In this document: piece by piece, positions 1 to 9,589 of the stretch
Layout: each line of letters opens with the position of its first letter
Position numbering within the stretch: position 1 is the first letter of the stretch
Origin: Hemicentrotus pulcherrimus
Lineage: Eukaryota; Echinodermata; Echinoidea; Camarodonta; Strongylocentrotidae
Assembly (NCBI GenBank): GCA_003118195.1
Contig: BEXV01002028.1
Coordinates: 59,349-74,999, forward strand
Direction: 5' to 3'
DNA: 15,651 bases
The notes under the pieces: generated by a model
What the model saw: the letters and a program-made list of their open reading frames with translations, nothing else
Databases searched by the model: none
Told to the model about the DNA's origin: nothing
Translations under genes and position numbers: made by a program

Positions 1-2239
1 TCAGCAGGGTTATAACGTATGGATGAGAGATATGCATTCTATACCAGGAGAAGGTAAGAAAATGTCAGTTCAGACGTATCAATAGATTGCTGGAAGATGA
101 ATGAATAGAGGTGTTGTAGTGGAGCGGTTTAAGCACTTGACGTCAAATGCAAAGGTCGCAGGTTCGATCCCCTACAGACACCTCAAACCTCTTATTAATA
201 AAGATGAGGGCGCTATATACAAACATGCGAATTTGTAGGACCCAATGATTACCAATTAGGTCAGAAAGGTCAAGTCAGGTCACGTTGCTGACAAAAGGCG
301 TAGTGAACAGCAATTTCGGAGGTAAAGATTTTATATATTGAGATCAAAATTTTACCTTTCAACATACATCTTACCAAGAGAGATGAACTTTCATGATTGT
401 ATGTTTGCATCCATTGCTATTCTTCTCAATCTTTGTAGCATTGATAGCGGAGGAGATTGTTAACATGAAACGAAGCCGTCGATGTATTCTCATCATCTCT
501 CCCGAATACCCAACATCATCTCATAGTGAAGTCTTGGTGAGTGATCTATATATACTTACTGAATACTGTGGAAGGGGTGCAATAAACCCTCAGGTTCGGG
601 GGCACAAGTATACAGCAAATATTAATGACAAGTTGAAGAAGACTGAGTGAGAAAAATGAAGGATATCATACATTCCCTGTCCCTCTTTTGGTCCAAAAGT
701 ATACCAGGGGGGGGGGGGGCACATAATTAATAGGCTCTTAGTTATCATGATATTCCAAGGATATTTCAAGCGATTAATTAAATTGAATTTAGGCGGAGGC
801 ATGTTGGTGATGCAGTCTCATTTGTTTCTATTATGCTAGGTAGATGCTTGATTTGGTTTTTATAATGTACTTATAAACCCCATCCCATTGCGCAAGATTA
901 TTAAAAAGTTAATGAATGGCATAAAATGGGAGTTAAAGATAAATTCCAGTTCTGGTAAAAATAAGAAAATTAATTTTCACGGAATCAAACGAAACTCACA
1001 CTGAATGTTCAAGATTACAAATAAATGACACGTGCCAAACAATTTTGGAAGAAAATGTATACTGGCTGAGTAATGAGCATAGAAAGACAAGGAAATCAAG
1101 GTATAGCTACCCCGACACCATGTGTGTTGTCCCATATATAACTTTCTGTGTACAGTGCTTGTTACTTTACAAAGACTCGGTCAAATTTATTATGATTTTG
1201 ATGACTCCATAACCTTGCAGTGCACACCAATACTGACATGCTATATGATCAACTGTTTCTGATCCTTTCCACACCTTTTCTTTGACAATGCACTCGCATT
1301 AGCAGTACTAAAGTTTATCTTTAAGTGTTATCGCTTTAACAGACACCAGTAATTTCTTGATCGGATGTCTCATTTTGAACAAACAATAGTGCACCCTGAA
1401 TTAATGTTGGTTGATTGTAACTTCATATACGGGGAGAAAACTATGACTGTGCATAATTATATTTACCATGAGCAGTGCACCTCAAAGTTGAATTGATATA
1501 TTTAGAGCAAACGCCATGAGAGCGCTGGTAGATAGTAGATACCGGCCCTGAAGAAGACATCTTTATTAATACTATTCTTGTAATTTGTGAATCCCCCCCC
1601 CCCTCCTCCTCCTCCTTCCAGACTGATTTGGCAGCTGACCAGACTCTGGGGAATAGAAGTCGAATCATCCCGATCCTCTACCGAGATGTCACCAAGGAGC
1701 ATTTCAAGCGACACCAACGTCTGGCTGAGATCGTCAGGGTGTGTCCCTGCATCACCTGGCAGGAGATGGTAGACGCTGGTTCCTCTGAGAACCAGCTGAG
1801 CAATGGCATCAGTGGGAGTAGCCCAGAAGGAGTGCATGGCGATGGCATCAGTGGGAGTGGCCTTGGAGAGATGCCAAGCAACGATGTGAGTGGGAGTGGC
1901 CTAGAAGAAATGTGTAGCAACAATGTGAGTGGGAGTGGCACAGAAGTGCTGCCTAGCAATGTCTCTGGGTGTGGTACTGGAGAAATGCCTGTCAACAGTA
2001 TCAACAGTAATGATGATGAAAGCACATTTGCCTGTCATAGCAACAACGGAATGAGGATGACTCGTAGAGATGGAGATGGTGATCAGCTTATCGAGGACCA
2101 GGAAGAAGAGGAGAGAAAGAAGAGGGAGATGAAGATGAAGAAGCAGAGGGAAAAGAATGAGAAAAAACTCCTTTTGAAAATGCCACCTAAACGATTAGTT
2201 GCTAGTCATGCTGGAAATACAGCTTCAATGGTAGTGTAG
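1..2239 (+). CDS. 3' part of a spliced TIR-domain gene (IL-1R/MyD88-like TIR), last three exons
   Basis: Three exons: 1-53 (open at the window start; donor GTAAGA at 54), 439-536 (acceptor TTTGTAG, donor GTGAGT at 537) and 1622-2239 (acceptor with a C11/TCC-rich pyrimidine tract ending CTTCCAG; TAG stop). Phases fit: exon 1 ends with one base of an Ala codon that exon 2 completes, and exon 2 to exon 3 is phase 0. The joined partial protein is 255 residues. Residues 9-17 (RDMHSIPGE) resemble TIR box 2. Residues 29-41 (RSRRCILIISPEY) and 64-70 (RIIPILY) are the next conserved strands, and CPCITW (91-96) fits the C-terminal box. The spacing between RR and RIIP is close to that in MyD88, while the wording also resembles IL-1R accessory TIRs, so the subtype is open. 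Residues about 111-174 are five 12-14-residue GSG repeats; about 204-232 is a Glu/Lys-rich, probably coiled segment. TIR domains mediate innate immune signalling at membranes or as cytosolic adaptors. The 5' exons lie outside the window. Confidence 0.82.
109..183 (+). mobile_element. tRNA-derived SINE head (or tRNA pseudogene) in intron 1 of the TIR gene
   Basis: A 75-bp tRNA-like sequence. The 7-bp acceptor stem (AGGTGTT at 109-115, GACACCT at 177-183, one G-T pair) and a 4-bp D stem (AGTG 118-121, CACT 134-137) can form. The D region carries an A-box-like TGGAGCGGTTTAAG and the T region a B box GGTTCGATCC (161-170). The anticodon arm does not fold and the T stem needs a bulge, so a working tRNA is unlikely. 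Downstream GGGCGCTATATAC may be a remnant SINE body. It starts with the same GAGGTGTTGT as the SINE at 3655. Confidence 0.65.
707..719 (+). repeat. G13 homopolymer in intron 2
   Basis: A run of 13 G within intron 2 of the TIR gene. The rest of intron 2 (537-1621) is AT-rich and shows no other feature I can support, apart from the C11/TCC pyrimidine tract (1593-1619) that serves the final acceptor. Confidence 0.9.
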
Positions 2240-2600
2240 TCTTTTCATTGCCATGTTGTGTCTGATCAAAAAATTAGAGATAATCTTGGGTTCTTATAAC
2301 GATGAAGGGTCAAACAAAACTTATACTGAACGTTCAAAGCTATATGTGTTTGTATATATATAGCTGGTATTAATTATCACAGGTGCTTTGAAAATGTACA
2401 TTATAGATATGCATCAGCTTGCAATATTTTATTACACATCGTTAAAGAGTTGGAGGGTATCTCTCGCTCTCTCTCTCTCTCTCTGTGAGATCACCTTCAT
2501 TACTATCATGCTTTCACTATCATTCTACTATAGAACCATCCTCAAACAAAATATTCTGACAAGATCTTAAATAAAAATAGTACAACAGTAACTAGATAGA
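2240..2600 (+). other. 3' UTR of the TIR gene with poly(A) signal
   Basis: AT-rich sequence directly after the TAG stop. A (CT)n microsatellite lies at 2461-2484. The first AATAAA in reach is at 2570-2575, about 330 bases past the stop, and is the likely poly(A) signal. No other gene is seen here. Confidence 0.55.
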
Positions 2601-2689
2601 TAAACATTATAATTCATTCTTAAAGAATGATACAACAATTATGGTGCAAGATTTTATTCATGTAGACATTTCAATTGAAAGTATAGATA

Positions 2690-2990
2690 ACAAGACACGG
2701 AAATATTTAATTCTTAAAAAGGTAGGTTTTAAGTGCAGTCTTGAAGGTCTGGATGGAAATTGCAGTTCAATGGCGAACGGGAGAGAGTTCCAGAGGTTGG
2801 GGGCATTGAAGGTGAAGGAGCTACGGCCGTAGTATTGCGTCTTAAACGAGGAATCTGGAGAAGATGTTTGTTCTGGGATCTGAGAGCTAAGACAGATAAG
2901 AAGGGGTAGAGTTAGAGAGAGACTTGTAGGTGAAAAGTAGGATCTTAAAGTGAATCCGCTTGTTGATTGGGAGCCAGTGGAGGTTATAAC
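2690..2990 (-). mobile_element. Non-LTR retrotransposon fragment: C-terminal end of a LINE reverse transcriptase ORF, decayed
   Basis: Read on the minus strand from about 2990, the frame gives LHWLPINKRIHFKILLFTYK, then SLSN..PSYLS. This is the characteristic post-RT segment of many CR1/L2/jockey-like LINE ORF2 proteins. A stop and frame changes follow, then the expected next blocks appear: FNAPNLWNSLP (about 2785-2820) and, after another frameshift, TFKTALKTYLF (about 2700-2735). The order and spacing match the C-terminus of such ORFs, so this is a 5'-truncated, inactivated copy. No RT catalytic region is present. The clade cannot be fixed from this piece. Confidence 0.8.
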
Positions 2991-3654
2991 TATATACTAT
3001 ATAATATATATGAAACAAATATGTAAATAAGATGAGATGAGATGGAATGTAATTGGAAGACACTGTCGGAAGTATAAAAAAAAATGAAATAGATAAACAA
3101 TATATCAACGGAAAGCTTATAAGCCATGTATTATAATAATATCAATTATTTGTTATTTTAGTGTTTTTTAGAGGAGTAACAGCTCTCTGAAAACTCTAAA
3201 CAAAAAGATTTGAAAATCAGAGATTTTCAACTGAAAACTAGCTATCAACTTGATGACAACATCTTAAGTAGAGTATGCATATTCACAATAACTTTGCATT
3301 AATTAAGTACAGCTCATCGCCTATATAAAGCCATATAGGCGAGCCGATCGGGTCCACTTGTTATATCATCACTGTAACTGCGGCAAATTCGACCCATGTT
3401 GACCTGTAATTTGGAGGGATGCGGGAAATTAGGTTTTAATTTGCTTTTGTGCTATACTGAAAGGGCATATATATATTTTAAATATAATTATATATTTGTA
3501 TTTTAAGTTCATTGAGCTTTCCATTGATATAAAGTTACATCGTCTTCAGATAGGGTCTTTGAATTTAATGGCAGTATGAAATCTCAAGAATTCATTTTGT
3601 GTTGGTATGACCATCATTGATTATTGTATTGAATCGTATAATAAATTCATTATG
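2991..3654. other. AT-rich intergenic stretch with one palindrome
   Basis: No coding or RNA gene is visible. The only clear structure is a perfect 10-bp inverted repeat, TCGCCTATAT (3317-3326) and ATATAGGCGA (3333-3342), with a 6-base loop. (TA)-rich runs occur near 2995-3010 and 3468-3500. Confidence 0.6.
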
Positions 3655-3895
3655 TAGAGGTGTTGTGTGGTCCAGTGGATAAGTCTCCGGACTGTGCATC
3701 ACAACTTACAAGATTCGTATCCCTACCACATTTGCCACACTCTACCCAGGTGAGGTAAATGGGTACCTAGTAGGATTATTCCTTGAAATGCACTTTGCGC
3801 TGACAACGACTGTCGGAGCTAAAGCTAAATTTCCAAAGCTCTTCAGAAGCGCGGAGGAACATTATACATTTATAATAATGTGTTATGTGCTTAAC
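3655..3895 (+). mobile_element. tRNA-derived SINE
   Basis: A tRNA-like head begins GAGGTGTTGTGTGGTCCAGT, with an A-box-like TGGTCCAGTGGATAAG (3668-3683) and a degenerate B box AGATTCGTATCCC (3711-3723). It is followed by a non-tRNA body with a hairpin-forming block: TACCCA at 3743-3748 and TGGGTA at 3760-3765. The body continues through GGATTATTCCTTGAAATGC and ends in an AT-rich tail near 3870-3895. The head-body-tail layout is that of a pol III SINE. The family name and exact 3' end are not determined. Confidence 0.75.
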
Positions 3896-4996
3896 AAAAA
3901 TGGATTATTATAATTAATATATTTTATTGTATATGTATATCATGGCCTTGCTGTAAAGCTGCTGTAAGCTGTTGGCAGGGTTAAGACCATTTGTATGTCC
4001 CACAAAGTCACAACCTATGAAAACTATGCCAATATAATTTATCGAGCTTAAAGATACTATGTCCCTTTTGCAGCCAACGTCAAATTATGCAGAAATTATG
4101 AATATATAATGTATGTCCTATCTGTGAAATTTAAACGTTAGCAGTGTCCTAATATTCAAATTATGCAAGGAAACCCGTTTACTTGCTAGACTTCACTGTC
4201 AGACACTATTGAGTGACTGATTGGCTTTTTTGTCTTCTTTGGTAATAACGTCCATTAAAATAAGCAGAAAATGGTAAATGAGCATTTCTCTACATCAATA
4301 ACCCACTTCTTGTAATGGCCAAATTAAAACTGATTAAATCTTTGCGCAGCATAAAAAGTACGACCATTAGGTATAATGGTCTGAGAAAATCAGACTTTTA
4401 CTTACTGGCTCTATAACTCCTAAGTCGACTCGACAACTAGTAGTCGCCATTTTCCCCACTTAATTAAAGACATTTTAAAGGCCCCTCTTTTTTAGGGAAG
4501 TTAATATTAATATTATCTTTCAAATACAGTGGGAATTTGACCTTTTCATTTTGTTGGGCCTGCAAATGAGACGTTGTACCTTTAAACCGACAAAAATACA
4601 AAACATGAATTAATCTTTTACGTCATTGTTATGTTTTCAAAGAATTTTATATAAGAATAGCAATTCATTACAACTTTTTACAATTTAAAAAGATGTTTTG
4701 TTCATGCTCATTTTGTGTGTGCATGTAAACTTTCCACTTCTTTTTATTCCTCTGTGGATTGATACGTACATCCATCTCTCTATCTATTTTCCTCTTTCAC
4801 ACTTTACCCCCGCCCAAGGCAGTTTTTCAGCTCCTTTTTTTTTTCTTCGTCTAATCTCATCCAGAATATGACCCTAGAATTATCACCAGTGAATACAACA
4901 GAAAGTTAAATGCATGAATATGCAAAAGTGATCTGTTTGTAATACACAGAAGACCATGAAATTGATGTTTCTTTTATTATTCGCCATTATTCTATT
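3896..4996. other. Intergenic AT-rich DNA, no gene recognised
   Basis: About 1.1 kb with no long open frame and no RNA gene. Two adjacent small hairpins can form at 4362-4381 (GACCATTA / TAATGGTC, 4-base loop) and 4380-4394 (TCTGA / TCAGA). T-rich tracts lie at 4489-4493 and 4837-4846. The sequence could include old interspersed repeats that I cannot name. Confidence 0.5.
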
Positions 4997-5000
4997 GCTC

Positions 5001-5400
5001 TCTCATTGGTGCAAAGTCTGAACCAATCACATTGTTACGTAACCTTAACACCCACACCCCCGGTATTCAGGGCGAGCTTAAGTTAAATTGGTATCTCTTA
5101 TTGTGTCTGGGATCGAGCTCTCTTATTGTTGCCAAGTCTGAACCAATCACATTGTTACGTAACCTTAACACCCACACCCCCGGTATTCAGGGCGAGCTTA
5201 AGTTAAATTGGTATTTCTTATTGTGTCTGGGATCGAGCTCTCTTATTGTTGCCAAGTCTGAACCAATCACGTTGTTACGTAACCTTGACATCCACGACCC
5301 CGGCATCCGGGCGATCTATAGAAAGCTAATTAGTTATTTTCTATTGTAATGAGGACGGAGCTCTCTCATTGGTGTCAAGTCTCGGCCAATCACATCGGCG
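5001..5400 (+). promoter_or_regulatory. Tandem 120-bp promoter array of SGNH copy 1 (CCAAT + TTACGTAA composite sites)
   Basis: Three units repeat at exactly 120 bp, with a fourth, 123 bp on, next to the core promoter. CCAATCAC lies at 5023, 5143, 5263 and 5386. TTACGTAA lies at 5035, 5155 and 5275, each 4 bp after CCAATCAC, and each is followed by a C-rich ACCCCCG-like box in the first two units. An inverted CCAAT (ATTGG) lies 18 bp before CCAAT in the first (5005) and last (5368) units and is mutated to ATTGT in the middle ones. Segments 5041-5160 and 5161-5280 differ at only two positions, so the array is recent. CCAAT boxes are bound by NF-Y; TTACGTAA is a palindromic bZIP (PAR or C/EBP-like) site. 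The last unit lacks TTACGTAA. Confidence 0.8.
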
Positions 5401-5433
5401 TGCATTTAATCGCTATAACTCAAAGAGAATGTT

Positions 5434-5470
5434 CAATAAATACTGCACTTTCCTTCCAAATCTTCAGTCT
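5434..5470 (+). promoter_or_regulatory. Core promoter of SGNH copy 1: TATA-like box and initiator
   Basis: CAATAAATA (5434-5442) is a weak TATA-like box, 48 bp after the last CCAATCAC. The initiator-like TTCAGTCTACT (5463-5473) lies about 31 bp downstream, with A5466 as inferred start. Copy 2 has the same TTCAGTCTACT at the same relative position. The inferred 5' UTR is 136 bases with no ATG before the start codon. Confidence 0.7.
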
Positions 5471-5601
5471 ACTCTTTGACCTTTTTGAACGTGTTTTCAC
5501 GCTGCACTAGCTCTTGAAATCGCTCAAGTTACAGCACTTAACGCCATAGGCCTTACCGTTATTATTTAGTATTTCACCAAACTTACTTCACGGATTTTAC
5601 T

Positions 5602-6228
5602 ATGTCTACCGATAGCATGTCGTGCAGCTCTTCCGATTCCGATCGCGAACCTCCTGTTGTTCTTGTACTCGGTCACAGTTACATCAGCCGTCTCAATCAG
5701 TACATCGCGCGCGATCCCAAGCGGGATAACCTCAGTCTCGAGAAATCTTCCGTTCTCTCATTCATGCACGATGTCGGCCATGATCAGCCGGGCAGTGTCT
5801 TCTCCGCGTCATCGCAGCTCGATCTCGTCTGGAATCTCTCCCCAGACGCCGTGGTGCTCGATCTCGGGTCCAACGACCTGTGTGACGGACGCGCGACTAC
5901 CGAATCCACCATGCTTTCTATTGTCGATCTTGCGCTTCGTATTGCGCGCATACCCGGCGTGCGTCATGTTCTCGTGTGTAGTATTATCCCGCGTTTGTTT
6001 GTGCCGAATTGGAAGCCGAACTTCAACGCGAATGTACAAGACACAAACCGAATGCTTGCCAAATTTCTGGAAGGTATGCCGAACGTGCATTTTTGGCGCC
6101 ATCGCTCTTTCGCGCTCAATCACACCAAGCTTTTCTCGTCTGACGGTTTCCACTTCAACGACGCTGGCATGTTGAGATATTACCGTAGCGTTCGTGGTGC
6201 TGTCATGAAGGCTTATAAGATGGATTGA
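5602..6228 (+). CDS. SGNH-hydrolase-like protein, copy 1 (intronless, 208 aa)
   Basis: The SGNH/GDSL fold family hydrolyses esters using a Ser-His-Asp set with Gly and Asn in the oxyanion hole. Visible blocks: VVLVLGHSYISRL, a GDS-like block with Ser26; a possible block II Gly near 59-64 (GHDQPG); VVLDLGSND with Asn91; and DGFHFN with Asp181 and His184. An N-terminal Ser/Asp-rich stretch (2-14) precedes the domain. I see no signal peptide or membrane segment, so a cytosolic or nuclear protein is likely. The start is chosen because it is the first ATG after the inferred initiator, has A at -3, and matches copy 2. The gene has no introns and is clearly GC-richer (about half) than its AT-rich flanks. 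Against copy 2 I count about 27 base differences but only 4 residue changes (T3A, M151L, M159L, K176R). Similar SGNH proteins occur in Ngaro retroelements and in CR1/L2 LINE ORF1 proteins; no such partner ORF is here. Substrate unknown. Confidence 0.88.
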   Translation: MSTDSMSCSSSDSDREPPVVLVLGHSYISRLNQYIARDPKRDNLSLEKSSVLSFMHDVGHDQPGSVFSASSQLDLVWNLSPDAVVLDLGSNDLCDGRATTESTMLSIVDLALRIARIPGVRHVLVCSIIPRLFVPNWKPNFNANVQDTNRMLAKFLEGMPNVHFWRHRSFALNHTKLFSSDGFHFNDAGMLRYYRSVRGAVMKAYKMD

Positions 6229-6830
6229 GATCATATTTATTTACAATTTCTGCTCATTCTTTTTTATAGTGATGGGCTGGTTGCTCGATCGACAGAAGAA
6301 ACGCGACAGCATGTTGCTGTCAGCCGCCTATTAATCAGGTGTTGTGCGCTTATGGTTGAATAACAATAATGTGAATCAAAAAAGCAATGGCAACATCCTA
6401 CCAACAAAGAAAGCATGTTGGCGTTACCCTCTGACATGTTGTAAGAGATTTGGTAAGGCTCTGAGAGCAGCTTGCCGATAATAATTTCATATTTCAACTT
6501 ATAACATATTTCAAAAACGAATTGCTTTTTTTTTCAATTGAGATAAAAAGAATTAAATTCTACTCGCTATTCGGTATTTTTATGTTGGTTGAAATTAACC
6601 ATCGTGTTAATTCGCCCCCTTTTTCGAACTTGCGTATCGTGATGTATATGAAACAACCAATATTGAAATAGGACTTGGTTGATCTTTTGATCGTGCTACT
6701 GTTAGTTTGTAGGAGTTTTCTACGAGAATTATATATAATTTCCCTACTTATGGTGGTTGGAATGAATCACTCGAAATTACTCATAATTATTAAATGCATA
6801 TTGATTGTTAATGCTTTGTTCAATAAAACA
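6229..6830 (+). other. 3' UTR and poly(A) region of SGNH copy 1
   Basis: The TGA stop is followed by AT-rich sequence sharing short blocks with the copy 2 3' region: TTTTATAGTGA, a CAGGTGTTGTGCG block near 6336-6350, and TGTAAGAGAT near 6439. A perfect 7-bp stem with a 3-base loop (GACAGCA / TGCTGTC) lies at 6305-6321. AATAAA is at 6822-6827 within CAATAAAACA, matching AATAAAACAGC in copies 2 and 3, so it is the likely poly(A) signal. Confidence 0.6.
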
Positions 6831-7129
6831 AATTCAAATCAATTGTTCTTGTAATTGTTTCATTGGATGAGTTAAGAGTGAGGTTGTTGATTTGCGTCTG
6901 TTTATAGTGTAAGAATGGGAACAGTTAGAAGTGAACAATTCGAATGCGAGAAGGGTGGTCGGAAGGAACTTTTAAATTTGTTTAAAAGTTTTTAAACTGT
7001 TTTCCTGTTTATGAAAGGTTCGCGGATGAAATGAAAAAAAATAAGAGACCCAGACACGAATGAGTAATTATTGTTTAACATGTGCATCAAGTATGCTAGG
7101 GGTGCAGATTGTGATGTCTTGATAAAGGA
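6831..7129. other. Downstream flank of SGNH copy 1, no gene
   Basis: AT-rich. A near-perfect palindrome GTTTAAAAGTTTTTAAAC occurs at about 6979-6996. Nothing else is supported. Confidence 0.5.
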
Positions 7130-7410
7130 TTGAGGGTGGGCGGGAGGGGTAACAGCAGAAAAGGGCACTTTTTTGAAAAGGGGGCACCTCAGATGGTAAC
7201 CTTTAAGGGGCAATTGTCAAATTAAAATATGAACCTCTCGGATTCGAATAGGGGCAATTCTCGGAGGTGAAGGGGGCACTTATCAGAGGTGGTAATATAA
7301 GGGGACTTCTCGCATCACAAAAAGGGTACTCAAAGGAGTACTTATTGTAAGAAGAGTAATGGGGTTCCCGAAAGGGAGGGCACCAAAAAAGGGGGCACTT
7401 TGCCCCTTGC
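7130..7410 (+). repeat. G-rich 'AGGGGGCACTT' interspersed repeat, copy A
   Basis: Degenerate repeated motifs of the form AAGGGGGCACTT, AGGGGCAATT and AAGGGTACTC separated by 15-40 bp. Positions 7267-7293 are identical over 27 bases to 15407-15433. The block ends in a small palindrome GGGGCA-CTT-TGCCCC (7392-7406). A related block lies in the opposite orientation at about 13785-13855. Confidence 0.75.
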
Positions 7411-7634
7411 CATTACAATGAACATTGCACACAATAAGAAGAAGAAACAAAACATTTTCACCTTTCCACATGGTTCCTTAATTAAATAATATCGTTCACA
7501 TATGTATACATATACAGATATGTACATGCAAAATTTCTAAATGATATTCTTGACTATTTAAAAATATGATAAGAACCTACATTTATAGAATATCAGTCAC
7601 AGATTGTAGTTCACTTTTTTAAAATATCACAGTT
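7411..7634. other. AT-rich flank, nothing recognised
   Basis: AT-rich DNA between the G-rich repeat and the LINE 3' end. It may include the 3' UTR of the minus-strand LINE. No other feature is seen. Confidence 0.4.
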
Positions 7635-9046
7635 TTACTTCGCAAAACGGAAGAAATAAACAATTAGTACACTTTGCGGAAAGTAACCCTTTTTCATAAA
7701 TTTCGTTTCTTTCAGATTTTTTTTTACATATTTACTTTTCCAGCATGTCATAATAACACTTTTTGCTGATATCATGTGTTCAAACACTGTTTGCATTTAG
7801 CTGCAAAAATTTCTTTCCTTACTTTAATCATAATACCGTTGAGGGCACTGTTATTATTTCCATGAAACCCAAACAATGTATTATGATTTCTAAACTGAAT
7901 AAGTACATTATTACGGGACCGTCAATACTCAAGTTTTGACCATATTCCGTTTGAATGAATACATAGCAACAAAATATATGTATAATCGTTTCTTCACTGT
8001 TATTACAGAATGTACATAAGTTATCCGTAACTAAGTTAAATCTTAACATTTCATCTTTCATAATAAAGAATTATATTCAGTATATTGTACTGAAACCACC
8101 TCATGTTTACATCGACAGTTGAATAAAAGTGAAGTAGGTAATGTAAGACTTTTACATTCCTTTATCTTATGCTTCAGTAAAGAACGGTAGATATGTGCAC
8201 AACCTGTTTTCACTTATTAATAACAATGCTTCCGGGATGATACATCTAGTGTCAATGACCTTTTGATATCAAAACCAAATCAAATAGCATTACAAAAGCC
8301 ATAAAATGGAAAAAAAAGTTAACGTGTACATTGTATTTAGTTCACGTTGAAAATATGAGAGAAATGATCCATCTGTTTCTAAAACATCGTTCACGAAAAG
8401 TACCCCCTTAGCACACCAAGACCTAAAATAAATTACGTTATTACCATGTATTCTAGAATTATTCCAAAGGGGTTGACATGCAATATCATCTACAGTGAAT
8501 TGAGTAAGATCTGAAAAGGCTAATAATACCTCTTCCCAAAATGGGTTGCACATTGTAGAGGCTGATTCTTTGTAATATTCAGCCCGCATGAATAACTAAA
8601 GAGATGTATACGATGGAGGTCAAACTTTCTCAATTATGTAGTGTAAACTTTCAGGACAAGTACATCTTCTTATCCATGATCCTCGACCTTAAGTGATTTA
8701 GAATACTCTTGGGTCTGTTTGCGATACAACTGGATGCTAATTTGTAAACTGCATTCAGTTAGGTGATCGGTCGACAATTTCTTAACAAATGTCTAGGTTT
8801 GTTTCCTTTCGGAATCAAAATTATTATTCCCATTTTGTGTGAGTTTGACAATTTCCCTGTGAAATACGCATAATTCAATGATTTTACCGAAAAAGCATTT
8901 AATATCTTCCCAAAAGGAATGATAACATTCTGCAGTTAAACCACCTGTCCGGGGGATTTGTTGTTTTTCACTCGGATTTTTAAAGTGGAACAGATTTCGT
9001 CAACACGAAGTGGGCTTTCCAATATTGAAGGTACATTCATAGACTA
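7635..9046 (-). mobile_element. L1/Tx1-type LINE ORF2 fragment, internally deleted and frameshifted
   Basis: Reading the minus strand from about 9046: LESPLRVDEICSTLK and KNNKSPG (8949-8969), then in another frame GLTAECYHSFWEDIKCFF, then ILIPKGNKPRH and KLASSCIANR..ILNH (about 8695-8825). These are the N-terminal blocks of a LINE reverse transcriptase in correct order. The sequence then jumps to NPFWEEVLLAF, QPLWNNSRI and VNDVLETDGSFL (8290-8550), the post-RT region typical of the L1/Tx1 clade. Next come WFQYNILNIIL (about 8070-8110), the zinc-knuckle-like LCTFCNNSEETIIHIF (about 7960-8020), and KFMKKGYFP before a stop near 7635. The central RT palm, including the YADD-type catalytic block, is missing. 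At least four frameshifts or stops make it inactive. Confidence 0.85.
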
Positions 9047-9189
9047 ATCAGTACATTTTGTATAAGATGTGTTAAAGTAAGCATAAATATGTAGCAACCT
9101 GGAAAGACTAAGTCACTTTACAGAGGTTACATAATTATGTCTATCAATTAACTCAAATGTGTGGCATGTATGAATAATTTCAAATTCTA

Positions 9190-9540
9190 AAATCTAATTG
9201 GCGTCCCCGGATCCCATTGTCCAACAATGGGTAGTTAAGGCATTGTTACGTACTTTTCACACTTGATCATTGGGACCTAACAAAATAAAATGAAATTCAT
9301 TTCTTTTGTCTCTGGAAGAGCTCTCTAATTGGTTCAAATACAGGCCAATCATATGTGCTTGATGTCCATTGCCATTTCAATGGTGGGCATTGTTACATAA
9401 GTCTCACACCTCCGCCCCGACATTTTCGTAATAGCTAGAAAGTTAATTGGTCACCTACATCCTCACGGGGATAAGCTTTCGCATTGGTGAAAATTCTTGG
9501 CCAATCACATTGACTTGCTGTTTTACTAATGTGATTGGAC
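9190..9540 (+). promoter_or_regulatory. Decayed promoter array of SGNH copy 3 (coding region lost)
   Basis: Recognisable units of the SGNH promoter array: TTACGTAC (9246-9253), TTACATAA (9393-9400), ATTGG/CCAATCAT (9328, 9344), and ATTGG (9483) with CCAATCAC (9501) at the usual 18-bp offset. A CTCACACCTCCGCCCCGACATT box and the spacer words AGTTAATTGG and GAGCTCTCT also match. CCAATCACATT (9501-9511) and AATGTGATTGG (9528-9538) form a perfect 11-bp inverted repeat. No TATA-initiator pair or ATG follows; the sequence passes straight into a 3' region, so this is a broken copy. Confidence 0.72.
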
Positions 9541-9589
9541 CGTGGTAAAGTTATTTTCACGCACCTTCCATAATCAAAACATGTTTTCT

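Noticed and set aside
109..183. Functional tRNA gene
   Set aside because: Acceptor and D stems form, but no anticodon arm folds and the T arm needs a bulge.
1502..2025. Minus-strand ORFs rich in Leu/Pro/Ser over the last TIR exon
   Set aside because: They are antisense to the GSG repeat codons; the plus strand has splice sites in phase and a TIR domain.
2641..2832. 63-residue plus-strand ORF
   Set aside because: It is antisense to the LINE C-terminal fragment, whose conserved blocks read on the minus strand.
5032..5349. 105-residue open frame with internal repeats, upstream of SGNH copy 1
   Set aside because: It reads through the promoter array; the 120-bp period is a multiple of 3, so the frame stays open by arithmetic. 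The equivalent region of copy 2 does not encode the same peptide.
5001..5400. CRISPR-like direct repeats
   Set aside because: Units are 120 bp of nearly identical sequence with no unique spacers, in an intron-bearing eukaryotic genome.
5657..6175. 172-residue +2-frame ORF inside SGNH copy 1, with an equal-length one in copy 2 (12285-12803)
   Set aside because: Base differences between copies are mostly silent in the SGNH frame but change residues in this frame, so it is not the selected frame.
5809..6234. Antisense ORF over SGNH copy 1 (and 12437-12730 over copy 2)
   Set aside because: A shadow of the conserved coding strand; lengths differ between the copies and no family motif is seen.
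6305..6321. Histone-type 3' stem-loop
   Set aside because: Stem and loop sequence do not match the histone consensus and AATAAA signals are present downstream.
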